A stretch of DNA of 64,000 bases from Allomuricauda sp. CP2A (GCF_001683915.1 NZ_LXTT01000070.1:1-64000), one strand, 5' to 3'; counted from the stretch's first letter, positions 18,975 to 28,674 are shown. Notes: generated by a model from the sequence alone, not told the origin. A program made the numbers and translations.

Positions 18975-20285
18975 TTAGAGTTCTAGACTCCCAGCCAGTT
19001 GTTTTAAGATAATCTCGGAGAGTTTGGCTTGAAATTTTGCATTGCTGAGACGGACCTTGGCATTAATATAGTTCAATTGGGCAGTCCTGAACTCAATGGT
19101 GGGGATGATACCGATTCTATATTTTTCAACCGTAATGTCCAAGTTTTCCTTGGCAATGGCTTCGTTCCTTTCTTCCAATTCAATTAAACTCATATTGGTC
19201 AAATAGGTCTGATACGTAGTGTTTACCAACGAATTCAAGGCCTGTTCTTGCTGGGCAATGGCTATTTCCGCATTCTCCAAGGCTACTTTTCCCATTTTCT
19301 CCCTCCTGTTCTGGTTAAAACCGTCAAATAGGTTGAGCGTGGCACCAAATCCATAGTTGAAACCTCTTGATTCCGAGCTTATGGCAAAGCCCAACTCGGA
19401 TTTGGAACTACCAATGTTGTACCCAGAAGTCACAAACACGGAGGGGTAACGTGCCGCCTTTATTTGTTTGAGCTCCAGTTCATTGATGCGCTTGCTGATT
19501 TTTTCGGCCTGTAGCTGGGGGTTTTCCGCAGCTACCCTGGTTTCCAGCTCATCCAATGCCAGTTCATGGTCCACAAAGATTTCAGGAATCACACTAAAGT
19601 CAATCTTCAGGTCTCGTGCCAATTGTTCGTTCAACTGGATTTTGGTGTTCTTATAAAGTTCTTGCTGCCGTTGCATCTGGGTCTGATCCGTGTTCAGGTC
19701 CACTTGTGCATTCAGTACCTCCAGTTTGGAAGCTTTTCCAATCGTAAATCGGTTCTGTGCAAGTTCCACGCGCTGTTCCGAAATGATGAGGGTACTGTCC
19801 AGTGCCGATAGTTGCTGTTGCTGTTGAACCAGGTCGTAGTAGGTGATCATTACATCGCCCACTGTGGTCAATATGGCCTGTTTTAGTTCAGCTTCTCCCA
19901 ATTTCTTGGTTTCCTTCAACTGCTCAAGGTTGGCAAACATGCGTAGACCGTCAAACACTGTCCACTCAAGTGCGACGCCATAATTTAAGCTACTGTTCTT
20001 TACATTATCGCGTTCCTGAAGGGTACCATCGTTTCGTAGCTGGGATAAATTCTGAACGCTGTTATTGTCCGATAGATTGGCACCTAACCTTGGAAGCATC
20101 CCTGCTTGCCCTGGGGTAGCTCCCAACTCATCTATCTTCAGTTCGTTTTGTGTGGTTTTTATCTGATAATTGTTCTCAAGGGCTATTTTTACGGCTTCCT
20201 GTACAGTAAGGATTTCCTGTGCATCTGCCCAAAAAATACTTCCCATTATACCTAAAAAAACACATATTCTTTTCTTAATGGCCAT
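18975..20285 (-). CDS. TolC-family outer-membrane efflux protein
   Basis: A 436-aa TolC-like channel: signal peptide (start MAIKKRICVF, cleavage near WADAQ), then two repeated helical-hairpin units rich in Gln/Glu/Asn. The start at 20285 is chosen over an upstream in-frame ATG because it begins a signal peptide and overlaps the RND gene by only 11 nt (ATGGCCATTAA), a coupled arrangement. It provides the outer-membrane exit for the RND pump. It is the last gene of the three-gene operon. Confidence 0.92.
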   Translation of the reverse strand: MAIKKRICVFLGIMGSIFWADAQEILTVQEAVKIALENNYQIKTTQNELKIDELGATPGQAGMLPRLGANLSDNNSVQNLSQLRNDGTLQERDNVKNSSLNYGVALEWTVFDGLRMFANLEQLKETKKLGEAELKQAILTTVGDVMITYYDLVQQQQQLSALDSTLIISEQRVELAQNRFTIGKASKLEVLNAQVDLNTDQTQMQRQQELYKNTKIQLNEQLARDLKIDFSVIPEIFVDHELALDELETRVAAENPQLQAEKISKRINELELKQIKAARYPSVFVTSGYNIGSSKSELGFAISSESRGFNYGFGATLNLFDGFNQNRREKMGKVALENAEIAIAQQEQALNSLVNTTYQTYLTNMSLIELEERNEAIAKENLDITVEKYRIGIIPTIEFRTAQLNYINAKVRLSNAKFQAKLSEIILKQLAGSLEL

Positions 20286-23200
20286 GTGAGGAAAGTTCAA
20301 GATTTTTGAATTCTGGTCTTTGTACTTTTTTTCTTGACCACATGAAATATAAGGCCGGGATAACGAACAATGTAAGGGCCAAGGAGAATAGGGTTCCACC
20401 AATGATCACAACCCCCATTCCAGTTCTACTGGCTGATGCTGCTCCCAAGGACAGTGCAATGGGCAATGCGCCCAAGGCAACGGTAAGGCTGGTCATAAGA
20501 ATGGGACGGAGCCTTGAAACCGAGGCCTTCATTATTGCATCCATTTTTGAGATACTTTCATCCTCTTCTTGCAGTTGATTGGCAAATTCAACGATCAAAA
20601 TTCCATTTTTGGTCACCAGACCTATCAGCATAATGGTACCAATCTGACTGAAGATATTCCAAGTTTCGCCAAAGAGCCATAAAGAGAACATGGCGCCTGC
20701 CACGGCCATGGGCACTGTTAAAATGATAATGAAAGGATCAATGAAACTTTCAAACTGGGCGGCCAAAATGAGGAAAATCAACAAAAATGCCAAGGCAAAT
20801 GCAAATGCGGTGTTGGAGCTGCTTTCCACAAAATCGCGGGATTCACCCCCAAGATCGGTGGTAAAGGTGTCGTCCAGAACCCTATCTTTTATGGCATTCA
20901 TGGCGTCTATTCCATCCCCAATACTTTTCCCGGGAGCCAAATTGGCTGAAACTGTGGCAGACATATAACGGTTATTGTGGAACAATTGGGGAGGGCTGCT
21001 GTGCTCGCTGGTGGTGACCAAATTATCCAATTGGATGAGTTGGCCCTCTTTATTTTTTACAAAAATGGAAGTAAGGTCTGTTGGTTCGTTCCGATCCTGT
21101 TTGTCGAACTGACCAATGACCTGGTATTGTTTTCCGTTCATGAGAAAATAGCCAAAACGTTGACCACTGAGCGACAATTGCAGGGTTTGGGCCACATCCC
21201 GTACCGAAACCCCCAAGCTTTCCGCTTTTTCCCGATCTATGGTGACATAAATTTCGGGTTTGTTGAACTTTAGGTTGACATCGGTAAAGGAAAATGTAGG
21301 GTCTTTTTCGGCCTCGGCCATGAACTCAGGAATCTTTTCTTCCAGTTTTTGGAAGTTTTTGGCCTGTATGATGAACTGGATCGGGGGGCCACCGCGTCGG
21401 TTTACCGAAATGGTGGGCCTTTCCGAAACATTGGTTCTTCCGCCCACAAAAACCTTGGCCCATCTTCCAAGGTCATCGGCTATTTCCCGTTGGGAACGTT
21501 CCCTTTCACTGGGCTCCACAAGGGCAATATTGGCCCGTCCGCTGTTTACGGATGAAGAACCAAATCCTGGAGAGGTCAATACCAAGCTCACCTTTTTTTC
21601 AGGAATGGAATCATTGATAAGTTCCGTGATACCGGTCATCAAATGGTCCATATATTCATAGGATGCCCCTTCAGGTGCCGTAACGTTGAGTCTAACAAAA
21701 CTTCTATCGTCATAAGGGGCCGTTTCTTTCTGAAGCAGGGTGTAGAACAAAACAATAAGGCCTATACAGCCAAAAAGTATGGGAAAACTCAACCATTTCT
21801 TCTGCATGAAACTTTTCAACGCACTGGAATAGGATTGGTTCATGGCGACAAAGTATTTTTCCGTCACCTGATAGAAACGGGACCTACTTTGTTTGCCTGG
21901 CTTGGTCAAATACGCATTGAGCATGGGGGTGAGGGTGAGCGATACAAAGGCAGAAACCATTACCGCAGCGCCCAAAACCACGCCAAATTCCCGGAAAAGG
22001 CGTCCCACAAATCCTTCCAAAAAGATAACGGGAAGGAACACGGCCGCCAAGGTGACGGAAATGGAGATGACCGCAAAAAAGATTTCTTTGGAACCTTTTA
22101 TGGCCGCTTCAATGGGGTTCATCCCTTCTTCTATTTTTTTATAGATGTTCTCCGTAACCACAATACCATCATCCACCACAAGCCCAGTGGCCAAAACGAT
22201 GGCCAATAGGGTAAGCACATTTATGGAGAAACCGAACAGCCACATAAAAAAGAAAGTGGCAATCAAGGAGACGGGAATATCCAACAATGGCCTAAGGGCC
22301 AAGGACCAATTCCTAAAGAACAGGTAAATGACCAAGATGACCAGTATGATGGATATTAAAATGGTCTCGGCCACTTCGGTAACTGCTCTTTTTACAAAAA
22401 CGGTATCGTCAATGACCACGTTCAATTTAAAATCTTCGGGAAGGTCTCTCTGGAGATTCTCATATTCTTTGTAGAAGGCATCAGCTATTTCAAGATAATT
22501 GGTGCCCGGTTGGGGAACTACGGCCACAGCGATCATGGGTTGACCGGAATCACTCATTTTGGTTTCCATGTTCTCGCCTTCAAGAGTGGCTTTGCCTATA
22601 TCGCGGAGCTGTACGAGTTTTTCGCCATCAGCCAATATAATGATGTTGTTGAATTCCTCCTCAGTATTCAGGTTTCCAATGGTCTTTACGGTCAATTCGG
22701 TATTGTCCCCGGTCAACTTACCGGAGGGAAGCTCCACATTCTGGGCCAGAAGGGCGGCACGTACATCAGCAACGGTGAGTCCATAAGAAGCCAGTTTCAA
22801 GGGGTCTATCCATAATCGCATGGCATACCTGCGTTGTCCCCATATTTGAACCCCGCTTACTCCCGGAATGGTCTCAATTCGCTGGGCGATAACATTCTCG
22901 GCATAATCGGAAAGCTCCAAGATATTTTTGTTGTCGCTCTGCACGGTCATGGAGATGATCCGTTGGGCATCGGCATCGGCCTTGGACACTACGGGTGGTG
23001 CATCCAAATCATCGGGTAAGCTCCGTACCGCTTGGGAAACCTTATCACGCACATCGTTGGCGGCATCCTCCAAATTCTTGTCCAGATTAAATTCAATGTT
23101 TATGGAACTTGATCCTTGAACACTGTTGGAAGTAATATTTCGAATACCATCTATGGAGTTGATGGCCTTCTCCAAAGGTTCAGTGATCTGCGATTCAATA

Positions 23201-23373
23201 ATATCTGCATTGGCACCCGAATAGCTGGTGCGAACGGAAACTATGGCCGGGTCAATGGAAGGAAACTCCCGAACACCCAAAAACGTATATCCAATAATCC
23301 CGAACAGGATAATGGAAATGTTCATTACAATGGTAAGAACGGGCCGTTTAATGCATATTGCCGAGAGGTTCAT
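20275..23373 (-). CDS. RND multidrug efflux transporter (AcrB/MexB-like inner-membrane pump)
   Basis: A 1032-aa hydrophobe/amphiphile efflux RND protein. There is a TM helix at the N-terminus, two large periplasmic loops, and TM4 with the paired proton-relay aspartates in GLVVDDGIVVTENI. The C-terminal TM bundle ends in IPALYFMWSRKK. It exports lipophilic compounds by proton antiport. It overlaps the adaptor gene by 4 nt and the TolC gene by 11 nt. Substrates cannot be deduced. Confidence 0.95.
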   Translation of the reverse strand: MNLSAICIKRPVLTIVMNISIILFGIIGYTFLGVREFPSIDPAIVSVRTSYSGANADIIESQITEPLEKAINSIDGIRNITSNSVQGSSSINIEFNLDKNLEDAANDVRDKVSQAVRSLPDDLDAPPVVSKADADAQRIISMTVQSDNKNILELSDYAENVIAQRIETIPGVSGVQIWGQRRYAMRLWIDPLKLASYGLTVADVRAALLAQNVELPSGKLTGDNTELTVKTIGNLNTEEEFNNIIILADGEKLVQLRDIGKATLEGENMETKMSDSGQPMIAVAVVPQPGTNYLEIADAFYKEYENLQRDLPEDFKLNVVIDDTVFVKRAVTEVAETILISIILVILVIYLFFRNWSLALRPLLDIPVSLIATFFFMWLFGFSINVLTLLAIVLATGLVVDDGIVVTENIYKKIEEGMNPIEAAIKGSKEIFFAVISISVTLAAVFLPVIFLEGFVGRLFREFGVVLGAAVMVSAFVSLTLTPMLNAYLTKPGKQSRSRFYQVTEKYFVAMNQSYSSALKSFMQKKWLSFPILFGCIGLIVLFYTLLQKETAPYDDRSFVRLNVTAPEGASYEYMDHLMTGITELINDSIPEKKVSLVLTSPGFGSSSVNSGRANIALVEPSERERSQREIADDLGRWAKVFVGGRTNVSERPTISVNRRGGPPIQFIIQAKNFQKLEEKIPEFMAEAEKDPTFSFTDVNLKFNKPEIYVTIDREKAESLGVSVRDVAQTLQLSLSGQRFGYFLMNGKQYQVIGQFDKQDRNEPTDLTSIFVKNKEGQLIQLDNLVTTSEHSSPPQLFHNNRYMSATVSANLAPGKSIGDGIDAMNAIKDRVLDDTFTTDLGGESRDFVESSSNTAFAFALAFLLIFLILAAQFESFIDPFIIILTVPMAVAGAMFSLWLFGETWNIFSQIGTIMLIGLVTKNGILIVEFANQLQEEDESISKMDAIMKASVSRLRPILMTSLTVALGALPIALSLGAASASRTGMGVVIIGGTLFSLALTLFVIPALYFMWSRKKVQRPEFKNLELSSHGH

Positions 23374-24446
23374 TGTACTGCCGTCAGAGGTTCGAGTTCT
23401 TGTAGGACAACATCAACAGGTGCCCCGTCCTTCAAAGCCATGACACCATAGGTCAGTACGGTGTCACCGGGATGGAGGTTGGTCAATACCCGGACAACGC
23501 TTCCGGTACGAGCGCCAATTTCAACATCCACTTCTTGGGCCTTGCCATTTCTGTAGACAAAGATTTTTTTACCGTTTTGCACAGGAATCAAGGATTCGGT
23601 GGGGACCAATAGGGCATCGTTTACCGTTTCCAAAGGTAAATGCACATTGGCATAGGCCCCCGGGTAAAGTCCTTTGTCCCGATTGTCCATAACGGCCCTC
23701 ATTTTAAGGGTTCGGGTAGCAATGTCCACTTCGGGGTCAATGGCATAAATGGTCGCTTCGTAGATCTCATTTGAATCTGATGTGGTAAAGGTCAGAACTG
23801 TGCCCACACGTATTTGCGAAGCATATTTTTCAGGGACGGAAAAGGTAATTTTCAGCTCATCCGTGTTCACTAATTTGGCTATGGGTGTGGAAGGGGTAAC
23901 GTAGGTCCCTTTTGAAATGGAACGCAATCCTATGGTTCCGGAAAATGGGGCACGTACCGTTGTTTTGGACAATTGTGCGTCTATCAGTTCAGATTCCGCG
24001 GAAGCAGATTGAAAGTCAGCACTGGCAATATCATATTCTTCTTGGCTTATGGCCTGCTTTTCTAAAAGTAGCTTGGCCCTCCGTTCATTTTCCGATGCCA
24101 ATTTTTTTGCCGTCAAAGCCTTCGAAAGCTGTGCCTGCAGTTCAATATCATTTACCTTGAGCAGTACCTGCCCCTGCGTTACTTTGGAGCCTTCTTTAAA
24201 GTTGATGCTTTCAACCACTCCGGAAACCTCACTGCGGATATCAATTTGTTCATCGGCTTCCAAAGTACCTGAAAGTGATATGTTGTCCTTGAATACTTGG
24301 GGTTTCAGGATTATACCAGTGACCGTGGGTGTAGTGGGATCGGTATTCCCTACCTTTCCAATTTCAGCATTGGATTTTATCCTATAAGCGATCAGCGCTA
24401 CTATTCCAATACCCAGTAGGGTGTAAACAATATGTTTTGTTTTCAT
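23370..24446 (-). CDS. RND efflux periplasmic adaptor (membrane fusion protein)
   Basis: A 358-aa HlyD/AcrA-type adaptor. It has an N-terminal membrane anchor (YTLLGIGIVALIAYRI), a lipoyl half (IDIRSEVSGVVESINFKEGSKVTQGQVLL), a helical hairpin of about 45 residues, the second lipoyl half (VRAPFSGTIGLRSISKGTYV), and beta-barrel and membrane-proximal domains. It links the RND pump to TolC and is the first gene of the operon. Confidence 0.93.
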   Translation of the reverse strand: MKTKHIVYTLLGIGIVALIAYRIKSNAEIGKVGNTDPTTPTVTGIILKPQVFKDNISLSGTLEADEQIDIRSEVSGVVESINFKEGSKVTQGQVLLKVNDIELQAQLSKALTAKKLASENERRAKLLLEKQAISQEEYDIASADFQSASAESELIDAQLSKTTVRAPFSGTIGLRSISKGTYVTPSTPIAKLVNTDELKITFSVPEKYASQIRVGTVLTFTTSDSNEIYEATIYAIDPEVDIATRTLKMRAVMDNRDKGLYPGAYANVHLPLETVNDALLVPTESLIPVQNGKKIFVYRNGKAQEVDVEIGARTGSVVRVLTNLHPGDTVLTYGVMALKDGAPVDVVLQELEPLTAVQ

Positions 24447-24493
24447 GTGGATTGAAAAAAAGCAAACACCATCGGGGCCACAACGGGTTTAGG

Positions 24494-24501
24494 CAAAGAT
24501 A
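24494..24501 (-). promoter_or_regulatory. Perfect -7 box before the efflux operon
   Basis: The minus strand reads TATCTTTG, an exact match to the Bacteroidetes -7 consensus TAnnTTTG, 47 nt before the adaptor ATG. No good -33 TTTG lies at the standard distance and no TGA-N6-TCA palindrome is present here, so this operon appears to lie outside the island regulon. Confidence 0.45.
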
Positions 24502-24686
24502 ATCCGAATGCATTATTTTATTTAAAGAGCAAATGTTATTAAACTCCCAAAATCTGTCGAACGGCCAAATGTTTGGGGTCAACGACAAAAAAGGGACCTT
24601 TAACCGCCACTGTTTTGGTGTAAAAGGCCCCAAAGATCATATGCATTGGAAATAAAAAGCTTTTGCGGAAAAAACTCCTTCTCGTG

Positions 24687-25073
24687 TTACATGTATTTAG
24701 AAAGGAAACGAAAGAATTGCTTCTTCAGATCATTGTAAATGCTTCTTTCTGTTTCAATGCCCGCCCTGATTTTTTTATGATGTTCAAAATGTGACCGGTC
24801 TATGACATCTTCATGGGCTTCCAAATGTCTGGAGATATTGAGCTCGTGTGCCTGTATCTTTTCCTTGAATTCTTCAATTTTGGATTTATGGATTAAAAAC
24901 TGGTTTTGGAACTCATTTAATTCCGCCAAGACTTTTTTGTCTGTCCAGCGGTTTACCAATTCATCAAGTCTGTTTTGAAAAGATTTTAGTTCATCTTCCC
25001 AAAATTCAAGCTCCTTTTCCCATTGCTTGTGCTCAAAGTGCAAATCTGGGTTATAGACGGCTTTTGTTTCCAT
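24687..25073 (-). CDS. Coiled-coil protein, paralogue 1 of a three-member family in this window
   Basis: A 128-aa, highly charged, all-helical protein with no signal peptide and no recognised domain. By eye it is related to the products at 51447-51866 and 52411-52866. All share a W-xx-EL segment near the start (QWEKELEFWEDEL), a middle FxxQF-like segment, an I-xx-HE motif (IQAHELNISRHLEAHE), a SHFEHH/YYEKHN/YLDTHS stretch and a basic C-terminus. The gene is divergent from the Mla operon and has its own Crp/Fnr-type operator (25128-25141) at class II distance. Function unknown; it is probably a stress-related cytoplasmic protein. Confidence 0.65.
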   Translation of the reverse strand: METKAVYNPDLHFEHKQWEKELEFWEDELKSFQNRLDELVNRWTDKKVLAELNEFQNQFLIHKSKIEEFKEKIQAHELNISRHLEAHEDVIDRSHFEHHKKIRAGIETERSIYNDLKKQFFRFLSKYM

Positions 25074-25127
25074 TTTTGTTTGTTTTTATAGCATTCTTAA
25101 AGTTAGGTTTTACGCTTCTTTGCCAAA

Positions 25128-25141
25128 ATGATATTGATCAG
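25128..25141 (-). promoter_or_regulatory. Crp/Fnr-type operator driving the coiled-coil gene at 25073
   Basis: ATGATATTGATCAG (core TGA-N6-TCA). On the minus strand the -7 box TAACTTTA (25105-25098) ends 36.5 nt from the operator centre. The predicted transcript would start about 18 nt before the ATG. Confidence 0.7.
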
Positions 25142-25145
25142 TATT

Positions 25146-25159
25146 ATGATTTCGGTCAT
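25146..25159 (+). promoter_or_regulatory. Crp/Fnr-type operator driving the Mla operon
   Basis: ATGATTTCGGTCAT (TGA-N6-TCA). The consensus -7 box TATTTTTG (25182-25189) ends 36.5 nt from the operator centre, giving a predicted start near 25194. No -33 box is seen, as expected for class II activation. Confidence 0.78.
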
Positions 25160-25217
25160 TCCCATAACCTATCCCAAGTTTTATTTTTGAAAATAGCTAC
25201 CTTCAAAGGGTAAAATT

Positions 25218-25997
25218 ATGCGCACGTCACAGGCTACTTTGCGAATTCGAAAGTTCTTCATGGAAATTGGGGAGCTATCTTATTTTGCAGGACGTTTTTT
25301 TAAAGTTGGTTTTAGGCCACCTTATGAGTTCAAGGAATTTTTGAGGCAGTGCTATAATATGGGCAACCGTTCCTTGGTTTTGGTCTTGGTCACGGGATTT
25401 ATCATCGGTTTGGTGCTCACCTTGCAATCCAGGCCCACCCTTATTGAGTTTGGGGCGGTTTCGTGGATGCCCAATATGGTGGGCATTTCCATTGTAAGGG
25501 AGCTTGGTCCAGTGATCACGGCCTTGGTCTGTGCTGGGCGCATTGCATCGGGCATTGGAGCTGAGCTGGGGTCAATGCGGGTAACGGAACAGATTGATGC
25601 CATGGAGGTCTCAGGGACCAACCCCTTTAAATTTTTGGTGGTCACCCGGATCATGGCAACCACATTGATGCTGCCCCTTCTGGTTATCTTGGGTGATGCC
25701 GTTGCACTCTACGGCTCGGCACTTGTGGAGAATTTTAAGGGAAATGTTTCCTTTCAGCTGTACTTTAATACCGTATTCAGTGCGCTTTCCTACGGAGATT
25801 TGATCCCCGCTACCATAAAATCGTTCTTTTTTGGTTTTGCTATAGGTCTTGTGGGGTGTTACAAAGGATATTACAGCAAAAAAGGGACCGCTGGGGTGGG
25901 TATGGCCGCAAATACGGCGGTGGTCTTTACCTCAATGCTGTTGTTTGTGATTGATTTTATAGCCGTGTTCATATCCGATATTTTTTATGAACTATGA
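25218..25997 (+). CDS. MlaE-type ABC lipid transporter permease
   Basis: A 259-aa MlaE/YrbE-family permease with several hydrophobic helices and the family signatures ELGPVITALVCAGRIASGIGAELGSM and GCYKGYYSKKGTAGVG. Such permeases work with an MlaF ATPase and an MCE protein to move phospholipid between inner and outer membranes; both partners follow immediately. The gene overlaps the ATPase gene by 4 nt. It is first in an operon behind the operator at 25146. Confidence 0.92.
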   Translation: MRTSQATLRIRKFFMEIGELSYFAGRFFKVGFRPPYEFKEFLRQCYNMGNRSLVLVLVTGFIIGLVLTLQSRPTLIEFGAVSWMPNMVGISIVRELGPVITALVCAGRIASGIGAELGSMRVTEQIDAMEVSGTNPFKFLVVTRIMATTLMLPLLVILGDAVALYGSALVENFKGNVSFQLYFNTVFSALSYGDLIPATIKSFFFGFAIGLVGCYKGYYSKKGTAGVGMAANTAVVFTSMLLFVIDFIAVFISDIFYEL

Positions 25998-26779
25998 TGT
26001 CAAACGAAAAGAAAATAGTGACAGAAACTGTACCTGGGCAAGCACTTAAAGAGGTGATCCATATTGAGGGATTGTACAAAAGCTTTGGCGATAACCACGT
26101 GCTCAATGGTTTTAACATGAAACTGTATGAAGGGGAGAATTTGGTGGTGATGGGCAAATCGGGTTCGGGCAAATCTGTGATGATAAAATGTCTGGTAGGT
26201 TTGGTAAAGCCCGATGCCGGTAAAATTATTGTGATGGGCCAGGATATTGGTGGACTCAATCAGGAAGCACTGGATATTCTACGGGCGGATATCGGTTTTT
26301 TGTTCCAGGGGAGCGCCCTTTACGATTCCATGACCGTACGAGAAAATTTGGAATTCCCCATGAGGAGGCACCAAAAGAAAATGGGAGTGGTTACGGATAC
26401 CACACCATTTGTTCTGGAGGCCCTTAAGAGTGTTGGGTTGGAGCATACCATGGATTTGATGCCCGAAGAGCTTTCAGGCGGCATGAAAAGAAGGGTGGCC
26501 TTGGCACGGGCCATCATATTGCGACCAAAAATCATTTTATATGATGAACCCACCAGTGGACTGGACCCGATTACCTCAAAGGAAATCATTGAGCTTATGC
26601 GCAACATCCAAAAGGAATATGGTACCTCTTCATTGATCATTACACACGATGTGGACTGTGCCCGGGTAATTTCCGAACGCATGATATTACTGGTGGATGG
26701 CATCAATTATGCTGAGGGCACTTTTCAGGACCTTACCAATTCCAGTGACCCAAAAGTGCAGGCATTCTTTAAAAAATAA
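25994..26779 (+). CDS. MlaF-type ABC transporter ATPase
   Basis: A 261-aa ATP-binding subunit. Walker A is GKSGSGKS (about 52-59), the signature is LSGGMKRR, Walker B is IILYDEP, and the H-loop is in ITHDVDCA. It powers the MlaE permease whose gene overlaps by 4 nt. The C-terminal end (DPKVQAFFKK) is typical of MlaF-like ATPases. Confidence 0.94.
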   Translation: MMSNEKKIVTETVPGQALKEVIHIEGLYKSFGDNHVLNGFNMKLYEGENLVVMGKSGSGKSVMIKCLVGLVKPDAGKIIVMGQDIGGLNQEALDILRADIGFLFQGSALYDSMTVRENLEFPMRRHQKKMGVVTDTTPFVLEALKSVGLEHTMDLMPEELSGGMKRRVALARAIILRPKIILYDEPTSGLDPITSKEIIELMRNIQKEYGTSSLIITHDVDCARVISERMILLVDGINYAEGTFQDLTNSSDPKVQAFFKK

Positions 26780-26783
26780 TGAA

Positions 26784-27764
26784 ATGGATAAAACAACAAC
26801 AGAAAAAATAAGACTAGGGGTTTTTGTCACTTTGGGGACCATTTTGTTGGTGCTCGCAGCCTACTTTATCGGAAATAGGCAAAATCTGTTTGGCAACACC
26901 TTTACCATAAATGCAGTTTTTAAAAATGTGAACGGTCTTCAGAAAGGCAATAATGTTAGGTATTCCGGTATTGATATTGGCACGGTGAACACTATTGAAA
27001 TGTTCAATGACACCACTATTGTTGTTACCATGGTCATTCAGGAGAAAATGCTGCAACACATCCGAAAGAATGCCATAGCCAGTATTGGTTCAGATGGTTT
27101 GGTGGGGAGTATGATAGTGAACATTGTACCAGGGCATGGAGTTGGGGAGCCCATTGCATCCGGGGATCAAATTGTTTCGTACAGTAAGATAGGGACGGAT
27201 GATATGTTGGGCACCTTGAACGTTACCAATGAAAATGCGGCACTGTTAACGGCAGATTTATTGGAAATAACAGAAAAATTAAAACACAATAAGGGAACCT
27301 TGGGAAGGTTGCTCAATGACACGGTGATGTCAAACAGCCTTTTGCAAACCTCCATCAATCTAAAAAAAATAAGCACGGAAGCAAACCTCACACTTGAAAA
27401 ACTCAATGGCATTATAACGGACATTGATTTTAAAAACAGCGTGGCCCATGTGTTGTTAAACGACTCCGTTTCCGGTCAACAGATGAAAGGTATTTTGGAA
27501 AACCTGGAGACTTCGAGCGAAAAAATGGCTTCAATTTCCCATACTCTCGACAGTCTTTCCACAAGCATTTCCAAGGGAAAAGGAGCCATAAACTACTTGG
27601 CAACGGACACTGTCCTGGTAAACCAATTGGAACGGACCATGCAGAGCATAGAGGAAGGCACGGCACGGTTTAATGAAAATATGGAAGCCTTAAAGCATAA
27701 TTTTTTGACCCGTAGGTATTTTAGAAAACTGGAAAAAGAAGCAAGTAAGGAAAAAAAGGATTAG
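26784..27764 (+). CDS. MCE-domain protein (MlaD-like)
   Basis: A 326-aa protein with one N-terminal membrane helix (LGVFVTLGTILLVLAAYFIG) and an MCE domain at about 40-120 (VNGLQKGNNVRYSGIDIGTV; IVNIVPGHGVGEPI). A long helical periplasmic region follows, ending in a charged tail. It is the substrate-binding component that handles lipids for the MlaEF transporter. The start at 26784 lies 4 nt after the ATPase stop; an earlier in-frame ATG at 26697 would run inside the ATPase gene and hide the membrane anchor. Confidence 0.9.
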   Translation: MDKTTTEKIRLGVFVTLGTILLVLAAYFIGNRQNLFGNTFTINAVFKNVNGLQKGNNVRYSGIDIGTVNTIEMFNDTTIVVTMVIQEKMLQHIRKNAIASIGSDGLVGSMIVNIVPGHGVGEPIASGDQIVSYSKIGTDDMLGTLNVTNENAALLTADLLEITEKLKHNKGTLGRLLNDTVMSNSLLQTSINLKKISTEANLTLEKLNGIITDIDFKNSVAHVLLNDSVSGQQMKGILENLETSSEKMASISHTLDSLSTSISKGKGAINYLATDTVLVNQLERTMQSIEEGTARFNENMEALKHNFLTRRYFRKLEKEASKEKKD

Positions 27765-27824
27765 GCAATTGTTAATCATTGCTCCGTTAGGGAACCATAA
27801 TGCAATTGATGCTATTTTAGACGA

Positions 27825-28667
27825 ATGAAAGAAAAGGAATTTGATATTATTAAATCCACCGGGGAAAAGACCAAATTTTCTGTTGACAAATTACGGAACT
27901 CCCTAAAATCCAGTGGGGCCACCCATAATGTGGTCAATAAAATTCTGGATCAGGTGATGGATGAGCTTTATCCGGAAATCACTACCCGGGAAATCTATAA
28001 CCGGGCTTTCGCTTTATTGAAAAAGGCAAAATCCGTATATGCGTCCAAATACAAATTAAAAAAGGCCATTTATGAACTTGGTCCAACGGGATTTCCATTT
28101 GAACGTTTTCTTGCCGGAATTTTACATTATTCCGGGTACCGGACCAAGGTTGGTGAAGTGCTTCAGGGCGATTGTGTTTCCCATGAGATTGATGTGCTGG
28201 CCTTTAAAAATGGAACCCTGAACATCATTGAATGCAAGTTCCATGGCGAAGAAGGCCTCAATTGCAACGTTAAAGTGCCTTTGTACATCAACTCCCGGTA
28301 CAACGATGTAAAAGGGCCGCTTCATGCCCAAAAGGAAAAAGATTTTGAAAGCACATTGGGCTGGTTGGCCACCAATACCCGCTTTACGGAGGATGCCATG
28401 CAATACGGAAAATGTGTTGGATTGTATCTGTTGAGTTGGGATTATCCTGCGGGAGATGGCTTAAAAGATCGGATTGATCGCTTGGGACTTTATCCAATCA
28501 CAGTTTCCACCTTGCTCACCAATAGGGAAAAACAGTTTCTTTTGGATCGAAATGTAATTCTCTGCCGGCAATTGCGAGAAGATTTGTTCTATTTGGACCA
28601 TTTGGGCGTTTCCAACGGAAGAAAGGAAAAAATTAGTAAAGAAATGAAATCATTGTGCATAGCATAA
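27825..28667 (+). CDS. ATP-cone domain fused to a PD-(D/E)xK nuclease-like domain
   Basis: A 280-aa two-domain protein. Residues of about 4-95 form an ATP-cone, the nucleotide-sensing module of ribonucleotide reductases (IKSTGEKTKFSVDKLRNSL, then ITTREIYNRAF). From about 100 on there is an Mrr-like restriction-endonuclease fold with HEIDV (about 122) and IECKFH (the ExK step, about 137-142). No transmembrane segment is seen. It follows the MCE gene by 60 nt and precedes a beta-CASP nuclease gene by 7 nt, so it is probably part of that operon. It could be an ATP/dATP-responsive nuclease or sensor; activity is inferred only. Confidence 0.75.
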   Translation: MKEKEFDIIKSTGEKTKFSVDKLRNSLKSSGATHNVVNKILDQVMDELYPEITTREIYNRAFALLKKAKSVYASKYKLKKAIYELGPTGFPFERFLAGILHYSGYRTKVGEVLQGDCVSHEIDVLAFKNGTLNIIECKFHGEEGLNCNVKVPLYINSRYNDVKGPLHAQKEKDFESTLGWLATNTRFTEDAMQYGKCVGLYLLSWDYPAGDGLKDRIDRLGLYPITVSTLLTNREKQFLLDRNVILCRQLREDLFYLDHLGVSNGRKEKISKEMKSLCIA

Positions 28668-28674
28668 AAGCTCT

